In this document: positions 33,966-46,830 of the stretch, piece after piece
How the letters are laid out: each line of letters opens with the position of its first letter
How positions within the stretch are numbered: the first letter of the stretch is position 1
Source: Oidiodendron maius Zn
Lineage: Eukaryota > Ascomycota > Leotiomycetes > Myxotrichaceae
Reading direction: 5' to 3'
Length of the DNA: 64,000 nucleotides
NCBI GenBank assembly: GCA_000827325.1
Contig: KN832887.1
Location: forward strand, 372,001-436,000
Notes under the pieces: model-generated
Seen by the model: the letters and a program-made list of their open reading frames with translations, nothing else
The model's database searches: none
Told to the model about the DNA's origin: nothing
Made by a program: the position numbers and the translations under genes

Positions 33966-34838
33966 AATTTCCTTATGAGTCTGAATGAACTGCAAAACAT
34001 AGTAGGACGGCTCGATGGATACTACACGCCCACTAGGCCGATCTCAGAACGATGAATGATGCATCTGAGTAAGACGAGGTGATAGGAAGGTAGTAGAGCG
34101 ATGCCGACCTAATAAGGAGGAATGAGACTGCCGCTAGAATCCAGATATTAACTTATTCCTAACAGCGTCCAGAAAGCCAGATACGCTGACTCGGTCATGT
34201 ATTTATCGTAGTCGAGGACTTCTATGAATCTTACTGTATTTACATGTGGCTGTGCTGAAAAGAGAGATATAAATTTGCGGGGAAGCGGTTTGCAAAGGAC
34301 TGTATTAAGAGACCGGACTCGATATCTTACCCCTACGTCGATCGTCGATCATCGGAATCAATTTTAGTTCTCTCAGCAATCCGTCAGGTACAATAATAGA
34401 GTATGTCAGACCCACTGCACCGTGCTCACAGCCTCCAGGAGCTTGGCTGTCCACGCCGAGAAATCAATGATCGTGTAATCTTTTGACCATTTGCGGATTA
34501 GTGGTGGTAAGATCGCATGCTGTGTCAGGGGGTTTCGCTTAGGAGGTGATGTGGTTGGCCAAGTGCTTCAATCCCCAGCATCTTTATTGGCCGCCATTGT
34601 TTCGAAAGCCTCGTGCAGTTTGTTTCAAGGAACTCGGCGGTAATGAAGTCTTACTACTCTTGAATTCTTTGAGCGACAAATACATGTTATAAAATCTTAT
34701 GGATCACCATCTGTCCTTCAACGAGTAGATTTTCATTCGATCCATTCTCTTCTAGCTTAACCTGGCCGTTTTACATTCCTTTCTTGATTTACCACGCGGT
34801 CAAATTATCGTATTGATTACTTTGTCACTGCATTAGAA
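33966..34838. other. Intergenic region
   Basis: No gene seen. The right part is the promoter of the second AA14-like gene. Confidence 0.5.
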
Positions 34839-36077
34839 ATGCGTCGCTCACTATCTCTTGCTCGGCTGTTGACCGCCGCTCTCTTCACAACTCCATTTGT
34901 CCACGCCCATCTTGCTGCATACACGGATGGCATGTATTGCCCCGAGGTAAACAAAGCTTTTCATTCGGTGGTGAGCGACGCCAACGGAGTTTCAGGCTAA
35001 CAATTCGTTCATTGTTAGAACTCGTACAAAGGCCCACTAAAAAATACTACTGATCCAAACCTGGTCGTCTTTGATCCTCTCTTCCAACTTCATTATGACA
35101 GCTGGTGCGTGTTGTGCCACCTATACAGAAAGGCAATCTCTAAAGAGAAAAGGAGCCGTTGTCAGACTTTAATAGGTTCTTATCGAAAGGACGTAATTGT
35201 CTCCTCGCAGAACCGACGGGGATCTGGGAAATTCATGCCAATTCGGTTATCTCTGTTGCGTGGGCAAATTGGCAGAACTCGACTGGTTATTATGCCGACG
35301 GAAAAGAAGAGAATCAACGTCCCATTCCTTACTCGGTCACAAACCCAGAAGTTGTAGCTCAGGGATTGGAGAGCAGCTCGAAAGGCCTGAATTCGCCTAA
35401 CCTACATGCAGCAAACAAAACTACTGCAGCTGGAACTGCTATCGCCATCGCCTACGAGGACGATGTGTACAACGTGACCATGGATAAGCTAGTCGTCTTC
35501 TCCATCGCGGCAGAAACGCCGTTTGAGCGTCTCGCAAACTACACAATTCCTGATCTAGCGCCGTGCGACGAATGCATCTGTGTTACAGGGTTAGTGCTAG
35601 CCATCCGAGGCATTGATCAAACAACTCTCTCAGATTTACTGACTCCACACTGCAGATGGGTACCGAATGGTTTTGGACAACAAAACATGTACATGGCTGC
35701 TCATAAATGCCGCATCGTTAACCCAAATGGTGGCAGAGTTCCCAAGACGCCCAGCCTCGTTCCCGGTCAGGGGTTGTTGGCCCTAAGCAAATGATTGCGG
35801 CCTTCCAGCTAGACGGTAACAATGTCGAATACAAACCAGGCGATAAGGTCCCTACTTATTCGCCAGAAATGGGCTATATGGCCGGTACGTGCTTGTTACA
35901 CGAGACCCTATGCAATGGACATTCGTTAATCTAGGTCTCAAATATTTAGATGCGCAGCTCGACATATTTGGCAATGCTGTAGACTCTGGGTCTTCTTCTG
36001 GATCACCAACCTCCGTCTCTGCCGCTGCTCCATCCCACAGCTCTACATCTTCTCCTGCTTCAGGGTGTCGTATTTAG
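34839..36077 (+). CDS. Secreted AA14-like protein, divergent copy, possibly frame-broken
   Basis: Exons 34839-34946, 35019-35104, 35176-35589, 35656 to about 35884 and 35950-36077 give a product parallel to the gene at 21033-21948. A 23-residue signal peptide ends FVHA, so mature His24 starts HLAAYTDGMYC. The second His is in SPNLHAANKTTAAGT and the Tyr in GQQNMYMAAHKC. The C-terminus adds a Ser/Thr-rich tail. Near 35720-35780 the frame reaches a stop, whereas GPKQMIAAF continues one frame over. Either a very short (about 41 nt) poor intron or a frameshift lies there. The first-copy cysteine pair of this stretch is missing. It is also much more divergent than the first copy and could be non-functional. 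Confidence 0.65.
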
Positions 36078-36918
36078 GGCGGATAGAGTGCATATAGCGG
36101 CGATTGACGATTCCTTATCACGTACGCTAGATGTTAAACTGGCACCCCGTCTATATCAGCCACTACCCTAGCCCTCCCTATATATTCTGTAGATATTTGA
36201 TCCTGCAGTATCAACCGCTACTGTACTGTAGATATTTAAGCAATAAAGCAACCTTATACTAGTGCAACGCTCTTATTATAAATTAACGACACTCTTCTAG
36301 CGCATAAGCGGGAGGAAAAGGCGAGATTCTGGATACCTACCAAAAATCCGGGTATCAGTTGAGCTTTGCCGATCCTACGGTGGTTGAACTTTGGTCTACG
36401 GTGACTGAGCTAATGGCCCCCAAAAATCAGGGTTTTCACGGGCCCCCTCCGTCTACAAGAAAGTACCAGACTAAGCAGTTCTAGACTAGTATTGAGAAAT
36501 CCAGCTCGTTCAATATTTGGCGGCCAATCAGGAAGGCTGCTCTGTCGATCCAATTTCGGGTGGGTTGATTGGCGCTAGGTTTTGATTCTGGGAATAATGC
36601 TTTGACCAACCTTTGATCCCGGCTGACGTGAGATATATCCAGTTAAGGACAATTAATGTCAATAAAGGTCTTACTCTAGGCAGAAACAGCTCATTGTGGT
36701 CCGTTACACGGCACAATACGTGTAAATCTTATTATAGGCGACCCAACAGCTGGTAGCGAATTTGACTTAAGTTCCGGGTTTCCGCTTCTCTTCTTCAGCT
36801 CTTCCTCGCATTTTCGCATTTTTGCATTTTCTACATCGTGAAGTTCTTATTCCCAGACTCCAAGTCTTCTGTTCGGTTCAGATATTCCCTACTCTCGTTT
36901 ATGTAACTTATTGTCACG
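36078..36918. other. Intergenic region
   Basis: I see no gene. It contains the promoter of the lipocalin-like gene. Confidence 0.5.
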
Positions 36919-37859
36919 ATGCTTAATTACTGGCGGATAGCTGCTGTAGCGCTGATCACAACCGCGTCAGCGCTCTTCACGGATGTTGAGACCGGTCGGC
37001 AACCAGGTACATATTTCATGTTTCGTCTTATTTCCTATCGACGCGATACAACAGCGCCATACATGTTCTCGTTTCTCAGGATTTCATCTGACTGAAATAC
37101 AGAACTTCATCTCAGCAACTTAGTTAAACACCAATCTCCTCCTAACCCTATAGCCTTCCGACTCCCACCAGCTCTCGACAGCTGCTATGACGCAGCTTGG
37201 GACCCAACACCCGCCAATTGGTTTCTCGGTACCTGGTACTTTATATACTCGAACTCTCTTATCTATCAGCTGTTTCAGGACATGCAATGGACCCTTAGTC
37301 CCACGGAGACAACTCCTCTCGATGGCACGCTTCAGGACCTGACGACGGAATTTTCATTGAATGAGACGTCCTTCGTGTTCGAAAATTATGGCATCGACAC
37401 ACCGACCGTGAAGGACGGCAAACTCATTCCCGACTCTTATTTCTACGTTCCGACGGGTCCACTTGCCTTTGCGAACAACACCTGGGAAGTGATAGCGTGG
37501 GGCTACGATAGCAATGGTGTTCCATATTCAGTGGTGTACGAAACACCAGCCGACGCAGGCTTGGTAGGGCCGTCGCTAGATATCATCAGCCGCGATGACA
37601 ATGGGCCAAGCAAGCCGACTTTGGACGCTATTCATGAAGGCATTAAAGGCCTTCACAATGACCAGCTAGACAAATTGCTAGCTTCCGAAGTAAAGCTGAA
37701 GCAGAACGGAGGACGCAATGGCCAGAGGTATCCTTCTTGCAACGCAACTTGTGTGACAAATGGTACGTGTATTTTCGCATCCAATGTAATCTTCGCTCCG
37801 TACTAAACGTGCATTCTACAGCATATGCATATGGCGTCGCTCTTGGTACAGGAGCATAG
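36919..37859 (+). CDS. Secreted lipocalin-like protein
   Basis: Exons 36919-37006, 37154-37762 and 37822-37859 encode 244 residues. A signal peptide (MLNYWRIAAVALITTASA) is followed by PANWFLGTWYFIYSNS, which has the GxW signature that opens lipocalin barrels. Beta-rich sequence follows, with a conserved-looking SYFYVPTGPL and a C-terminal CNATC pair of cysteines. Lipocalins bind small hydrophobic molecules in a barrel. Related secreted proteins occur in fungi without known ligands. The 147-nt first intron is longer than its neighbours, so exon 1 is less certain than the rest. Confidence 0.65.
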
Positions 37860-39711
37860 CCTTGGATTACCCAAAAAGAAAGTGCTTCTGAACTCGGACG
37901 GGAATTCTGTGGTTACAACTGCTTGAAGAGACATTGACGTAGGTCGTCAACATTAATAAAACATACTTAAGTAGTTCTGACTGTCGTATTGCTAAGGCTA
38001 TTGCCTTCCAAAATGAGCCATCATTCGCATGAAATGCTCAACTAAATCGAAACACCGATTTTCTTCTGAAGCATTGCAATATTTAATTAACTATTCCAAA
38101 ATAGAGTGGCTATTGAATGGACTTTAAGGAACCTTTATGTTCCTTAGTTGGGTTTAAAGTAGTATTATGTAGAGCTGTTTACGAAATACTAAGTCAAAAG
38201 TCGTGTTGCTAAGTTAAATAGGGGGGCATTGTGGCACAGCAATAATCGTATCGCGTCGACGAGCTTTAGCTATAGCTCGGGCTCTATGCGCTAAAATGAG
38301 GTCCCACAAGCCCGTAGCTCACTAAATTTATAGTGAGTTTAGTTGCTGGGAACTTGTAAGAGAGAATAGATGCATACGAATTAGGTCAATGCCTGTTAGG
38401 TGTCGTGGCATGACTTTTGAAAGTAGTATTTCATACAATATTACTTTCAGTGCTTTATCTACCATTTCCCTAAAGTAAGTTATTATAATTGAATGGGCTC
38501 TCTATCAATAATCTGAGCATACTATTTTTCAAACAATACAAAACGGTTCTTTGCAGCGACATCTTATCCTTTAGATAAATCTTGCTACTTCCTTTCTGCT
38601 TCATCCCGTTCCCTGAACCCTCATGGTGTGTCTCCATCTTCTTTCAACTAGTTTTACAACACTTTATCGCCAGTGCAGTAGAATAAAAATAGCCACTAAA
38701 GTGAAGCCGATAATTTCTGCAATTAGTATATTAAGATCCTTCAAGGCGAACGTTTTAGCTTATATCAGGTACCCTGAAAGCTAATTGTGTACAAAGGCTG
38801 AAAACATAGCATTAGATCAAGACGATATCCCCTCCATACTTTTTGACGGGCAGTTCTGCAACCATCACCGCCGTACTATTATACCCGTCCAGCTCCCTCT
38901 ACTCTATCGTTATCGCAGGACCATCTTCTGAGCGATAAACTTCCAGCCTCGGGATAATCCTTCCCATTGAGATCCTTCGTAGAGCGCGGATGCATTGGCA
39001 AAGCTCTCTTCCAAGTTCAGTTTCAGGCACTTATCACACAGTCCATCCGTATCATAGCTAGGACTAGATTATGGTGGCAAAGGCGCGGACCGGAACGTGA
39101 ATGCTTGCTGTGGGAATGCCATGTCGTTCAAAAAATTCGTAATTTCTCGCTGAGTATGAAGGAGTGTGGTTATTGGATGATTATTTGATAAATAGCACAG
39201 AAAACATAAGGAGCCGCGCGCAATAGAATGTTGAGCAACAAATGTAGCTGTTAGCGCTAGCTGGTGCTTCGGAGCTACAGGGGATGCAAACCAATGTCTT
39301 TGGCCGAGATCCGCATGCACTCAAAAATAGAGAGTAAATTAATTGGCCAAAATGAAAATATAGACTAATAATCGGCCCGCTTAAAGAATGGGTATGATCT
39401 TTCCATTACAAGTCAGTAAGCTGCAAATATCAACAGTCAATCTTGTTTCTGGCACACACAGCCTTCCACCTCCCCCCAGTTCATTTTGTATTTTTTAGGA
39501 CTTGCGGAGAACACCTCAATCTATAGGAATCTAGAGAAGTTATAATTAAAGTAGAGAAAATCTCATTAAAAAGCATTTCTAAATATTAGGAAAGTTTCTA
39601 TATACGCCGTCCAGTGTGTATCCTTCTATCCTCTATGTTCTATAATTAATCGTAGTATCCCATGTGCCAATCTATCCTCTATATCCAATATAGCTCTCTC
39701 ACAGCCCATAA
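37860..39711. other. Gene-free stretch with hairpins and a possible HET remnant
   Basis: No intact gene. Two short hairpins lie at 38260-38279 (CGAGCT/AGCTCG) and 38318-38337 (CTCACTA/TAGTGAG). On the minus strand at about 38964-39045, LCDKCLKLNLEESF resembles the Cys-rich start of some HET proteins, but the frame is soon lost. Confidence 0.4.
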
Positions 39712-41551
39712 CTAGTTCGGGAGCCCCGACAAGGAATTTGCGGTGTTTACCCGATCGATATCATACGAACTGACCTCGTACCCTGCCGCCTCGGCTGCGC
39801 TGATCGACGCAACTGTTCGACTGCCCTTGAGCTCCGGTAACTCATCCACCGTAGAGGCTTCATATGATGCAGCATCCGCTGCGCTGTCATCTCCTTGAAC
39901 ATTGACTGGATCTTCCTTCTCAACTTCTCTGTTGGCACGCAACCTCGCCATGGCAGCTTCCGCTTCGGCGGCGTACACACATTTCGCGCGTATCCTTGCT
40001 CCGTACTTGATTAGGAAGAGCGGGGCTGGTAGACAGGCCAGGGCCAGAAAGGCAGGCACGCAGGATGCCCAGTGGATGCCGAGATTCTCATACATGTTTG
40101 TCGTAAAAAGAGGGAAGGCAAAGCCGAACAGCGAACGCAGGACAGAGTTAGCTGCTAAGGCAGATGCGGCAAAAATAGTGTATGAATCGATAAGGTAGTT
40201 AATAATAGAGATAAAAATGACAACCATGCCGAATCCGAATGGTACTCCAGCCGCGATGGGTGACAGCCAGTGGATGGAAGGGGAGTTGGTCCACGCGAAC
40301 CAGAACAGGCCGATTGGGATGGCAATGGCACCAACTATGGCTGTGTTAAGTCTTGCTTCGGGTGGCGCAATGCCTCCGTGTTCTGCTGCTATCTTCGTGT
40401 ATCTCTTGTTAACAAATGGACCGAGCATGACGGCAATGATCATGCCTACGGCGACACCGAGAAAAGCGAGGCCGCCAATACCTTCACTCCAGCCGCGATG
40501 GAGCTGAAATACAATAGGGAAGGCGCCAAATAGCATATATAAAGTCCCGTATATAATAGCCATGTAGATGGACAGGACAACCACGATAGGTTCCTTAAAA
40601 AGGAGAATCCAGGGTCGGACTAGTGAGGTGGCGATCGCAGACGATGTGGAGATCCGACCTGCAGCGTCTTCTCTCGTGCGGTAGACCTTCCCGGTCATAG
40701 ATGACAACTTGGCTGCCCGCTTCCGGAGGATTACGGGCCCGTAGGTCTCGGGCACGATGATGAGACCCACGATCCACATGACGCCAACGAAGATAGCCAT
40801 CGTTCCTTGAACCCAGCGCCACCCCTTCGATTCTGCGAGGAACCCGCCAGCGATAGGGCCGATGGTCGGTCCTAGGAATGGAGCTAGCGCAAAGAGTACC
40901 ATGGCGAGGCCACGGTCTGAAGCATTGAATATGTCGGCAATCACTCCGCCGGCATTGGTAAAGGGGCTGCTACCAAAGGAGCCGGCAAGGAAACGGAGAA
41001 TCAGGAGCGTCGTGATATTCTTCGCCCCTGTGGTACCTGCGATAAAAGCAGTAAACCCACCATAGGAAATGAGGAAGACAAGTTGGCGGCCATAGAGCTC
41101 GCTTGCTGGGGCCCAGAGGAGGGGTCCAACAGCGAAACCAAGCACGAACAAGGAGACGCCGAGAGCGGCTACAGTCGTGTCAATTTCAAACGCCATTATG
41201 ATTTCCCGGATACCCGCTGAAGAGACATATTAGCCTTGAGCTTGGAAATTTGAATCGACTGCCCCGTGGACGTCGAGTAACAGACTCACCACTGAAGGCA
41301 CTTGAACAGAACGCCGTGGCCAACATGCTCATAGCACCGATCGAGCTCACGAGCCACTTCTTCGTGGTCCCAAACTCCATGGGATTTCCAGGGTCGTTTG
41401 GAATCCAGCTGATAATAAAGGGATCAGTGGCCGTTCCGGCGCCGTCATATCTGTAGGCCGCAACGGCAGGCGTGACACGTGCTTGATCGAGGATGAGGCG
41501 CCAGTGCGGTATCCGTTTTGATGAAGAGACGGTTTCCGCGTCTGCCTCCAT
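39712..41551 (-). CDS. MFS transporter, DHA1 drug/polyamine type
   Basis: Two exons on the minus strand (41290-41551 and 39712-41216) encode 588 residues, most of the second exon being membrane segments. Hallmarks are the N-terminal WIPNDPGNPMEF entry motif, the loop ASELYGRQLVF after TM2 (motif A region), and GPTIGPIAGGFLAE in TM5 (motif C of drug-proton antiporters). A cytoplasmic loop (LRKRAAKLSSM) and a long polar C-terminus follow. It should export a small molecule in exchange for protons; the substrate is unknown. I chose the ATG at 41551. The open frame upstream has no ATG and contains a pyrimidine-rich CTACAG acceptor, suggesting a 5' UTR intron. Confidence 0.88.
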
Positions 41552-42772
41552 TTCGGTAAAGTTTGAAATCTGCTTTGATGAAACCTGTAGGAGAAAGAGG
41601 AAAATAAAAGAGAAGAGGAGAGCAGAGCAGAGGAGAAGATGGAAGGAGGGAGCGTTACAGGAAAATTGCCCAGATATCACGAGCAGATTCTCGGATCTAA
41701 ATACGTCCTACGTACTGTAGGTACCCACCAAGCAGAGATTGGCCAAAGTACCATGCGCCACCCACTGATAGCGAATAACTACTCTTGAGCTATCCATCAT
41801 GAATCGATAACTGGTACGACGGCGAACAGTTGTGCCGGTTGAAAGCCGGATACCCATAAAATACTTCCTCGCGAGTTTGCCTCCTGGGTTAAGCGAGAAA
41901 AGTTACCTCGGCAATTGCCTTATTTGGCATAGCGTCTTCCGTTCGGTGATGTTTCTCAACATTTGACCTTCTCGTTGGCTGGAAAGAGAGAAGGATCGGA
42001 CCGTGTTGTGTCCGATGTCCAGTCTGAAGCTGGTCTCAACATTGGAAGGATGTCGTCATTCTTTTCTGGCTCCCACGGAGAGGACCTAGCTGGTGTGGCG
42101 TTCTTTCTCACACAGTTATGAACAAAGCCCCGAGAGGCATGTGCAGGTACAATTCCCTCCTTCGACTCGAGATCACCTCCGTCCAATGATGAACACCAAG
42201 GCCATAATTATTGATTCCTCATTCTACCTTGCCAATATATCACTACATATATCTGGATAAATCTCCGCCATTATTCACCTTTCATTGCTTACCTGCGCGT
42301 CTGTGGAACGTGTTGGATCAAGAACGAAACGCTCGTTGATGAAAGTATACATCTGGTCAGTGTAAATCATTTGGAATGGTTTCGTCACGTTATTGGGACT
42401 CTTTGGGAGGTCAATGATGAAGCCTGCCCGGACATGGCAATATTCACGTGCGAAGGGACCAGAGATGGATGATTAGTGAACATCGAGATTTTGACTTGCA
42501 AGTGAGATAGGTTGGCAAATAGCTATTTTATTGATACCAGAATTCCAATAGGATGAATATAACGCTAACAGCCACATATGTCTAGCTATTGACCTCTATA
42601 TACCATCTAACCAACCATTTTTTAAATGAACAGAACAATGTGAGACCATGCAATGAGAAGAACGCCCCGAAGCGAAAAGTCACAGCCGTAAGTTGCATGT
42701 CTTGTTCTAACCTAATTTTGTTGTCGTGCCAGAAGGGTCAAAACTCTGGACACTGGATATTACTGCACAAGA
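41552..42772. other. Intergenic region between two MFS genes
   Basis: It holds the 5' region of the first transporter and the 3' region of the second. No supportable gene. Confidence 0.5.
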
Positions 42773-44343
42773 CTATTCATAATGTCTTGTATATGCAGAA
42801 TTCTGGCGCCAACGTGATCCGTACCGCATGACCGCGGCCGGCAGTGGAATAAGTGCGAGGCATACAGTCGCCAAAACTAGAAAGCCGTACCCAAGCCCAA
42901 GGGCGTTAGTCAAAGGGGGAATCGCCAGTGGCAGCAATGTTCCTGCCAAACAACGAGCAATAAGAGCTATTGTCATTGCAGAGGCAGAGTAGAGCCCAAA
43001 GGCATCAACGATATATGATGACAGAGGCACCCATATCAAGATCATGACGAATCCAAGCAGGCCAACAGCGAGAAGAAGTACGGATATCGGCCAGTGAGCA
43101 TACGGCACCCACCCGTAAAGTGCGACAATAGCGGGCAAGAAAGCCGCTCCTCCGATCATGAAAGGCAGTCGAAATTCGGGAGCGGCAGTTATTCCATTCG
43201 ACTTCCCTAACATTACGTATACATGATCGAGGAAGACGTTACAAACAACGATCCCACCGGTTGCTCCAACACCTATTAAAAATTAGTATAGCCATTTTTT
43301 GGGGTCCTTAATTCATACTAAATGCTAAGAAAGAGGAGCCAGTAAGAGCCGGAGAGAAGCCGTACACCTCTTTCAGCATGTCCGGTAATGTTGTTGCCAA
43401 TATGTAATAGAAAGCGAAGACTATTCCTCCGTAGAATGACATAATTTGTAATACAGCTGAACTCCACATAACAATGATCGGCCGTGTGATTGAAGTTCGC
43501 AATGCTGCCCAGGAAAGCGTTGCGCCTGTGATATCTGCATCCCAGGCGCATTTTAATGATTCATCCTTCATCTCTTTCCGAAGGCGGGCAGCTTTACGTT
43601 GTAGAATAGGGACTTTGTAAGTCTCTCGAAGAAGTGTGAAGAACAAAACCTCGCACAGAATAGATAAAATCGCGCTCATCCAGAGGATCCTTCGCCAGCC
43701 CATGGTCTCAGCAATGGCACCACAGATTGCCGGTCCAACCGCGCCCCCAAGGAGTGGAGCGAGCATGATAAGAGACATTCCCGATCCGCGTTTTTCGGAC
43801 GGAAAGATGTCGCCAATGATGGCTGGATTCAGCACATTCGAAGCGACCGCAAACCCCGTCAGGAAACGAGAGAAAATGAAAAGTCCCGTTGTTTGGCTGA
43901 AAGCGGCTAGTAATACTCCGAGAATGAAAATGATATTGGCTATATTGAAGACTGGGTAGCGTCCATAAATCTCGGACAGTGGTGCAATTAGCAATGGTCC
44001 GGCTGCTTCTCCAAGTTCCCACACGGTAACCAGCAGAATGCTGGCCGACTTGCTCTCTCTGCCCTCTAAATCGAGGACGATTCGTTCCGCGACTGGCACA
44101 ACGCCAATACACGTAAATGTCCTAAATTATATGTCAGAGGAATCGTGGTTCGCTCGTGCCAAGTTCATCTTACACAGTAAATGCCATAACAGCAAGTAAA
44201 ATGACAACACCCCGCTTATATGCCCTTGACCAGTCCATGGGATTTTCAGGATCGCCATTTGGGTCGAAGTCGACAAGCGGCCGCTCAACAGAATGGCCCA
44301 GGCTGCTGTCGATATGTTCTAGCAACGGCCGAGTCTCGTCCAT
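42773..44343 (-). CDS. MFS transporter, DHA1 type
   Basis: Three exons on the minus strand (44174-44343, 43319-44121, 42773-43272) encode 490 residues, starting MDETRPLLEHIDSS. Motifs are DPENPMDWSRAYKR before TM1, PLSEIYGRYPVF (motif A region), and PLLGGAVGPAICGAIAE (motif C). About twelve hydrophobic segments are spread evenly. It resembles fungal multidrug/polyamine exporters. It runs in the same direction as the MFS gene at 39712-41551, but the two differ enough to rule out a recent duplicate. The frame upstream of 44343 lacks an ATG, which fixes the start. Confidence 0.88.
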
Positions 44344-45537
44344 GTTGATGTTCTCCGACAGCGGCAGAAAACCTAAGGTATAATTCAATAGAGACTTTGC
44401 CTAGCAGCAATTAGGAATCCTCAAAGAGAGTATTCCGGATCGACGAAAAACGGGATCCGTGCAACTCTAGAGAATCTACAACCGTCACCTTAAAGCAACA
44501 TATCCAGAATCTTGGGCATGTCGTGACTCAGGAAGATATGGAAATTCGAGATGTCGGCGGCAAAGTGGGGTTAAAAAAGTGGCGTCATGCAAGGTATCTT
44601 AACACCGGATGCTCCTTCCTTTCCCTTAAATAGCAAGTCACATTGCTCCTTCTGTACAAAGTGTCGTTCAATTTACGTTTGAGGAATTGCATCGGATGAG
44701 TATGAGCTAGTTTGATACTTCTCTTGCAAGAGATGGCTCATAAATGCCGCTGTTGCCCAAAATATATCGATCGCCCTCCTAGGTGGGGTATGACCCCACC
44801 TTCAGACCAGCAGCCATCTACTAGAACCTATCTAGCTATCGATGCATTCTATTCTACGGCTTGTATTAAACTAACCGAGATCGACCCGAGCTTCCCTAAT
44901 CCAGCGAATTGTCAGGACATTGAGTGTAAGAATAACAATCTGTGGAGAAGTGGGGTTAACTGCCGGAGAGGATCAATGGCATCTAGACATGCTCCAAGCG
45001 CCGGGCAGATTTTCGGTACCCCTCACAGAGATGCAGGCTCACATCACCTGCCATATAAAATACAGTCACTTGTGGATATAGAAGTAGCAGTTACGATGTC
45101 TAAGTGAGTCGGGTGATGAAGCAAATTTACTTTATTTATATTCTTATATCTGGTCCTATCCTCTGAAAAGAAGGGAGGGAATGCGAGGTGTATTGGGGAG
45201 CCGGGCTAAAGTTAATAATCAGCGTTTGAGGAACTTGCCCTAATGAATGGATATAAAATGCGCCACTCAAATTAGCTACAATTGAGAGCCGGATCTACTT
45301 GAAATTGTAAGGTAACATTGAAGTTTCTTGTCCCCGTGCCGGTTTCTCATTGAACCCGAGGATAATTCTTGTGGTATTACGCACCACCACTAGACCTGCA
45401 ATGCATGTCACCATTCACGCTCCTTGAACCCGAAGGTCTATATATCCGGCACAACCTCTTTGGGGCCGGCTTTTGGTGAATAGTGTCGCGTCCGTATGAC
45501 AATCTTTGAAAGTTATATACTAAGGTCACAAAGAGCC
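44344..45537. other. Intergenic region with one perfect hairpin
   Basis: No gene. A perfect 9-bp stem with 3-nt loop (AGGTGGGGT / ACCCCACCT) sits at 44781-44801. Confidence 0.5.
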
Positions 45538-46830
45538 ATGATTAGTTCCGTTTTCTCCGCCTGGTTTGCTTTCGCGTGTATGATATCTACCACTACTGCT
45601 AGAGGTGGTCCTTCAGCTGCAGGCACAAACTGGCATCTTCGAAAATTTGAAAATCTCATTGCTTTTGGGGACAGGTCCGTGCCATTTCATGTTCTCGTCA
45701 ACGGCTTACAATGCTAACTTTTGTTGAGTTACACTGACGAAGGGCGTCTGGGTTACTTTTGGAATCACGGTGGAACTCCCGTTCCCATAGGCACTGTCCT
45801 GCCATTCTCTCCTGTCGACTCTGACGGGGGTATTATTTGGGACCGGTGGGTATCCATATACACCAATGCGACGTTATTTGATTATGCGACGGCGGGGGCC
45901 GTATGCTCCAATAACATAGTCAAAAAGTATGTCCCCGGTATCACAAATCCAATTCCAGATGTCCTCGGATCAGAAATCCCCTCATTTATTGGGGATACCA
46001 AATATGTAAATCCTAATACGGGAACAAATACCGTGTACGGCACAAATAGGAAAGCGGACAATAGCGTCTATGCCCTCTGGATAGGTATGTTGTACAATAT
46101 GCACAGACTATGCGTCTACTAACTTGGCTCCAGGCACAAACGATTTGGGCTCCGGTTCTTTTCTCACTGACAGCACATTTGCGGGTACAACAATCGTCAA
46201 CTACACTAATTGTATCTTCGAGGTCTTCGATGCTATCTATGCCTCTGGGGGTAGAAACTTTGTACTTATGAACAATGCGCCATTGCAACTGAGCCCTGAG
46301 TATGGCATTCTGGACGGCGTCGGCCCGAATCAGTACTGGCAAGATAAGGTAGGATCCCTGATTTGGGACAAATATGATTGCATTGGTACTAACTTTGCAG
46401 CCATCAAACATCACAGCTATCGGATACAAGATGTGGGAGTATACTTCCCTAGTCAACGAGATCTTTAGATTGCAGATTCCTTACGAAGTCCATGTGAGTG
46501 GGCGCTTTGCGAACGCGGGATTCGTACTATTTGATACCCATGCGCTTTTGACCGACATTTTCAATAATCCTTCCCACTATCTCAATGGAACATCTCCACT
46601 AGATGTGACGAATCCATATCACCAGTGCAACATTACCACGGGCACTTGCGAGAATGCCACTGCCTCTTTTGACTCCTATTTTTGGTAAGTCGTTTGCAGA
46701 GGACCGACTGTGTGAATGCTGACTGCGTAGGTGGGACGAAGTGCACCCCAGTGTGCGAGTCTTTCAGATCGTTGCCGATGCTTTTGTCAATATCACTAAG
46801 GGTAGCTCCAAGTGGGCGCAATATTGGTAG
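45538..46830 (+). CDS. Secreted GDSL/SGNH esterase, CE16-like acetylesterase
   Basis: Five exons (45538-45674, 45729-46084, 46134-46348, 46401-46684, 46731-46830) encode 363 residues. The start at 45538 gives a signal peptide MISSVFSAWFAFACMISTTTA; an in-frame ATG at 45496 would add 14 residues. SGNH blocks are visible: FGDSYTDEG (catalytic Ser), WIGTNDLGSG (block III Asn), and WWDEVHPS with the catalytic Asp and His near the C-terminus. Many NxT/NxS sites fit secretion. CE16 enzymes remove acetyl groups from hemicellulose oligomers from the non-reducing end, which would fit with the AA14-like genes. The acyl substrate is not provable from sequence. Confidence 0.87.

Noticed and set aside
37310-37318. 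Further GTCCCAC cores (also near 23806 and 52407) as regulon sites
   Set aside because: They are single copies or near-matches lying within coding sequence, not promoter arrays.
38260-38337. tRNA-like gene from two adjacent hairpins
   Set aside because: The stems do not fit a cloverleaf and no A-box or B-box was found.
44712-45107. A 131-codon open frame as a gene
   Set aside because: It has no domain, no signal peptide and no neighbour logic, and contains the hairpin at 44781-44801; probably chance.
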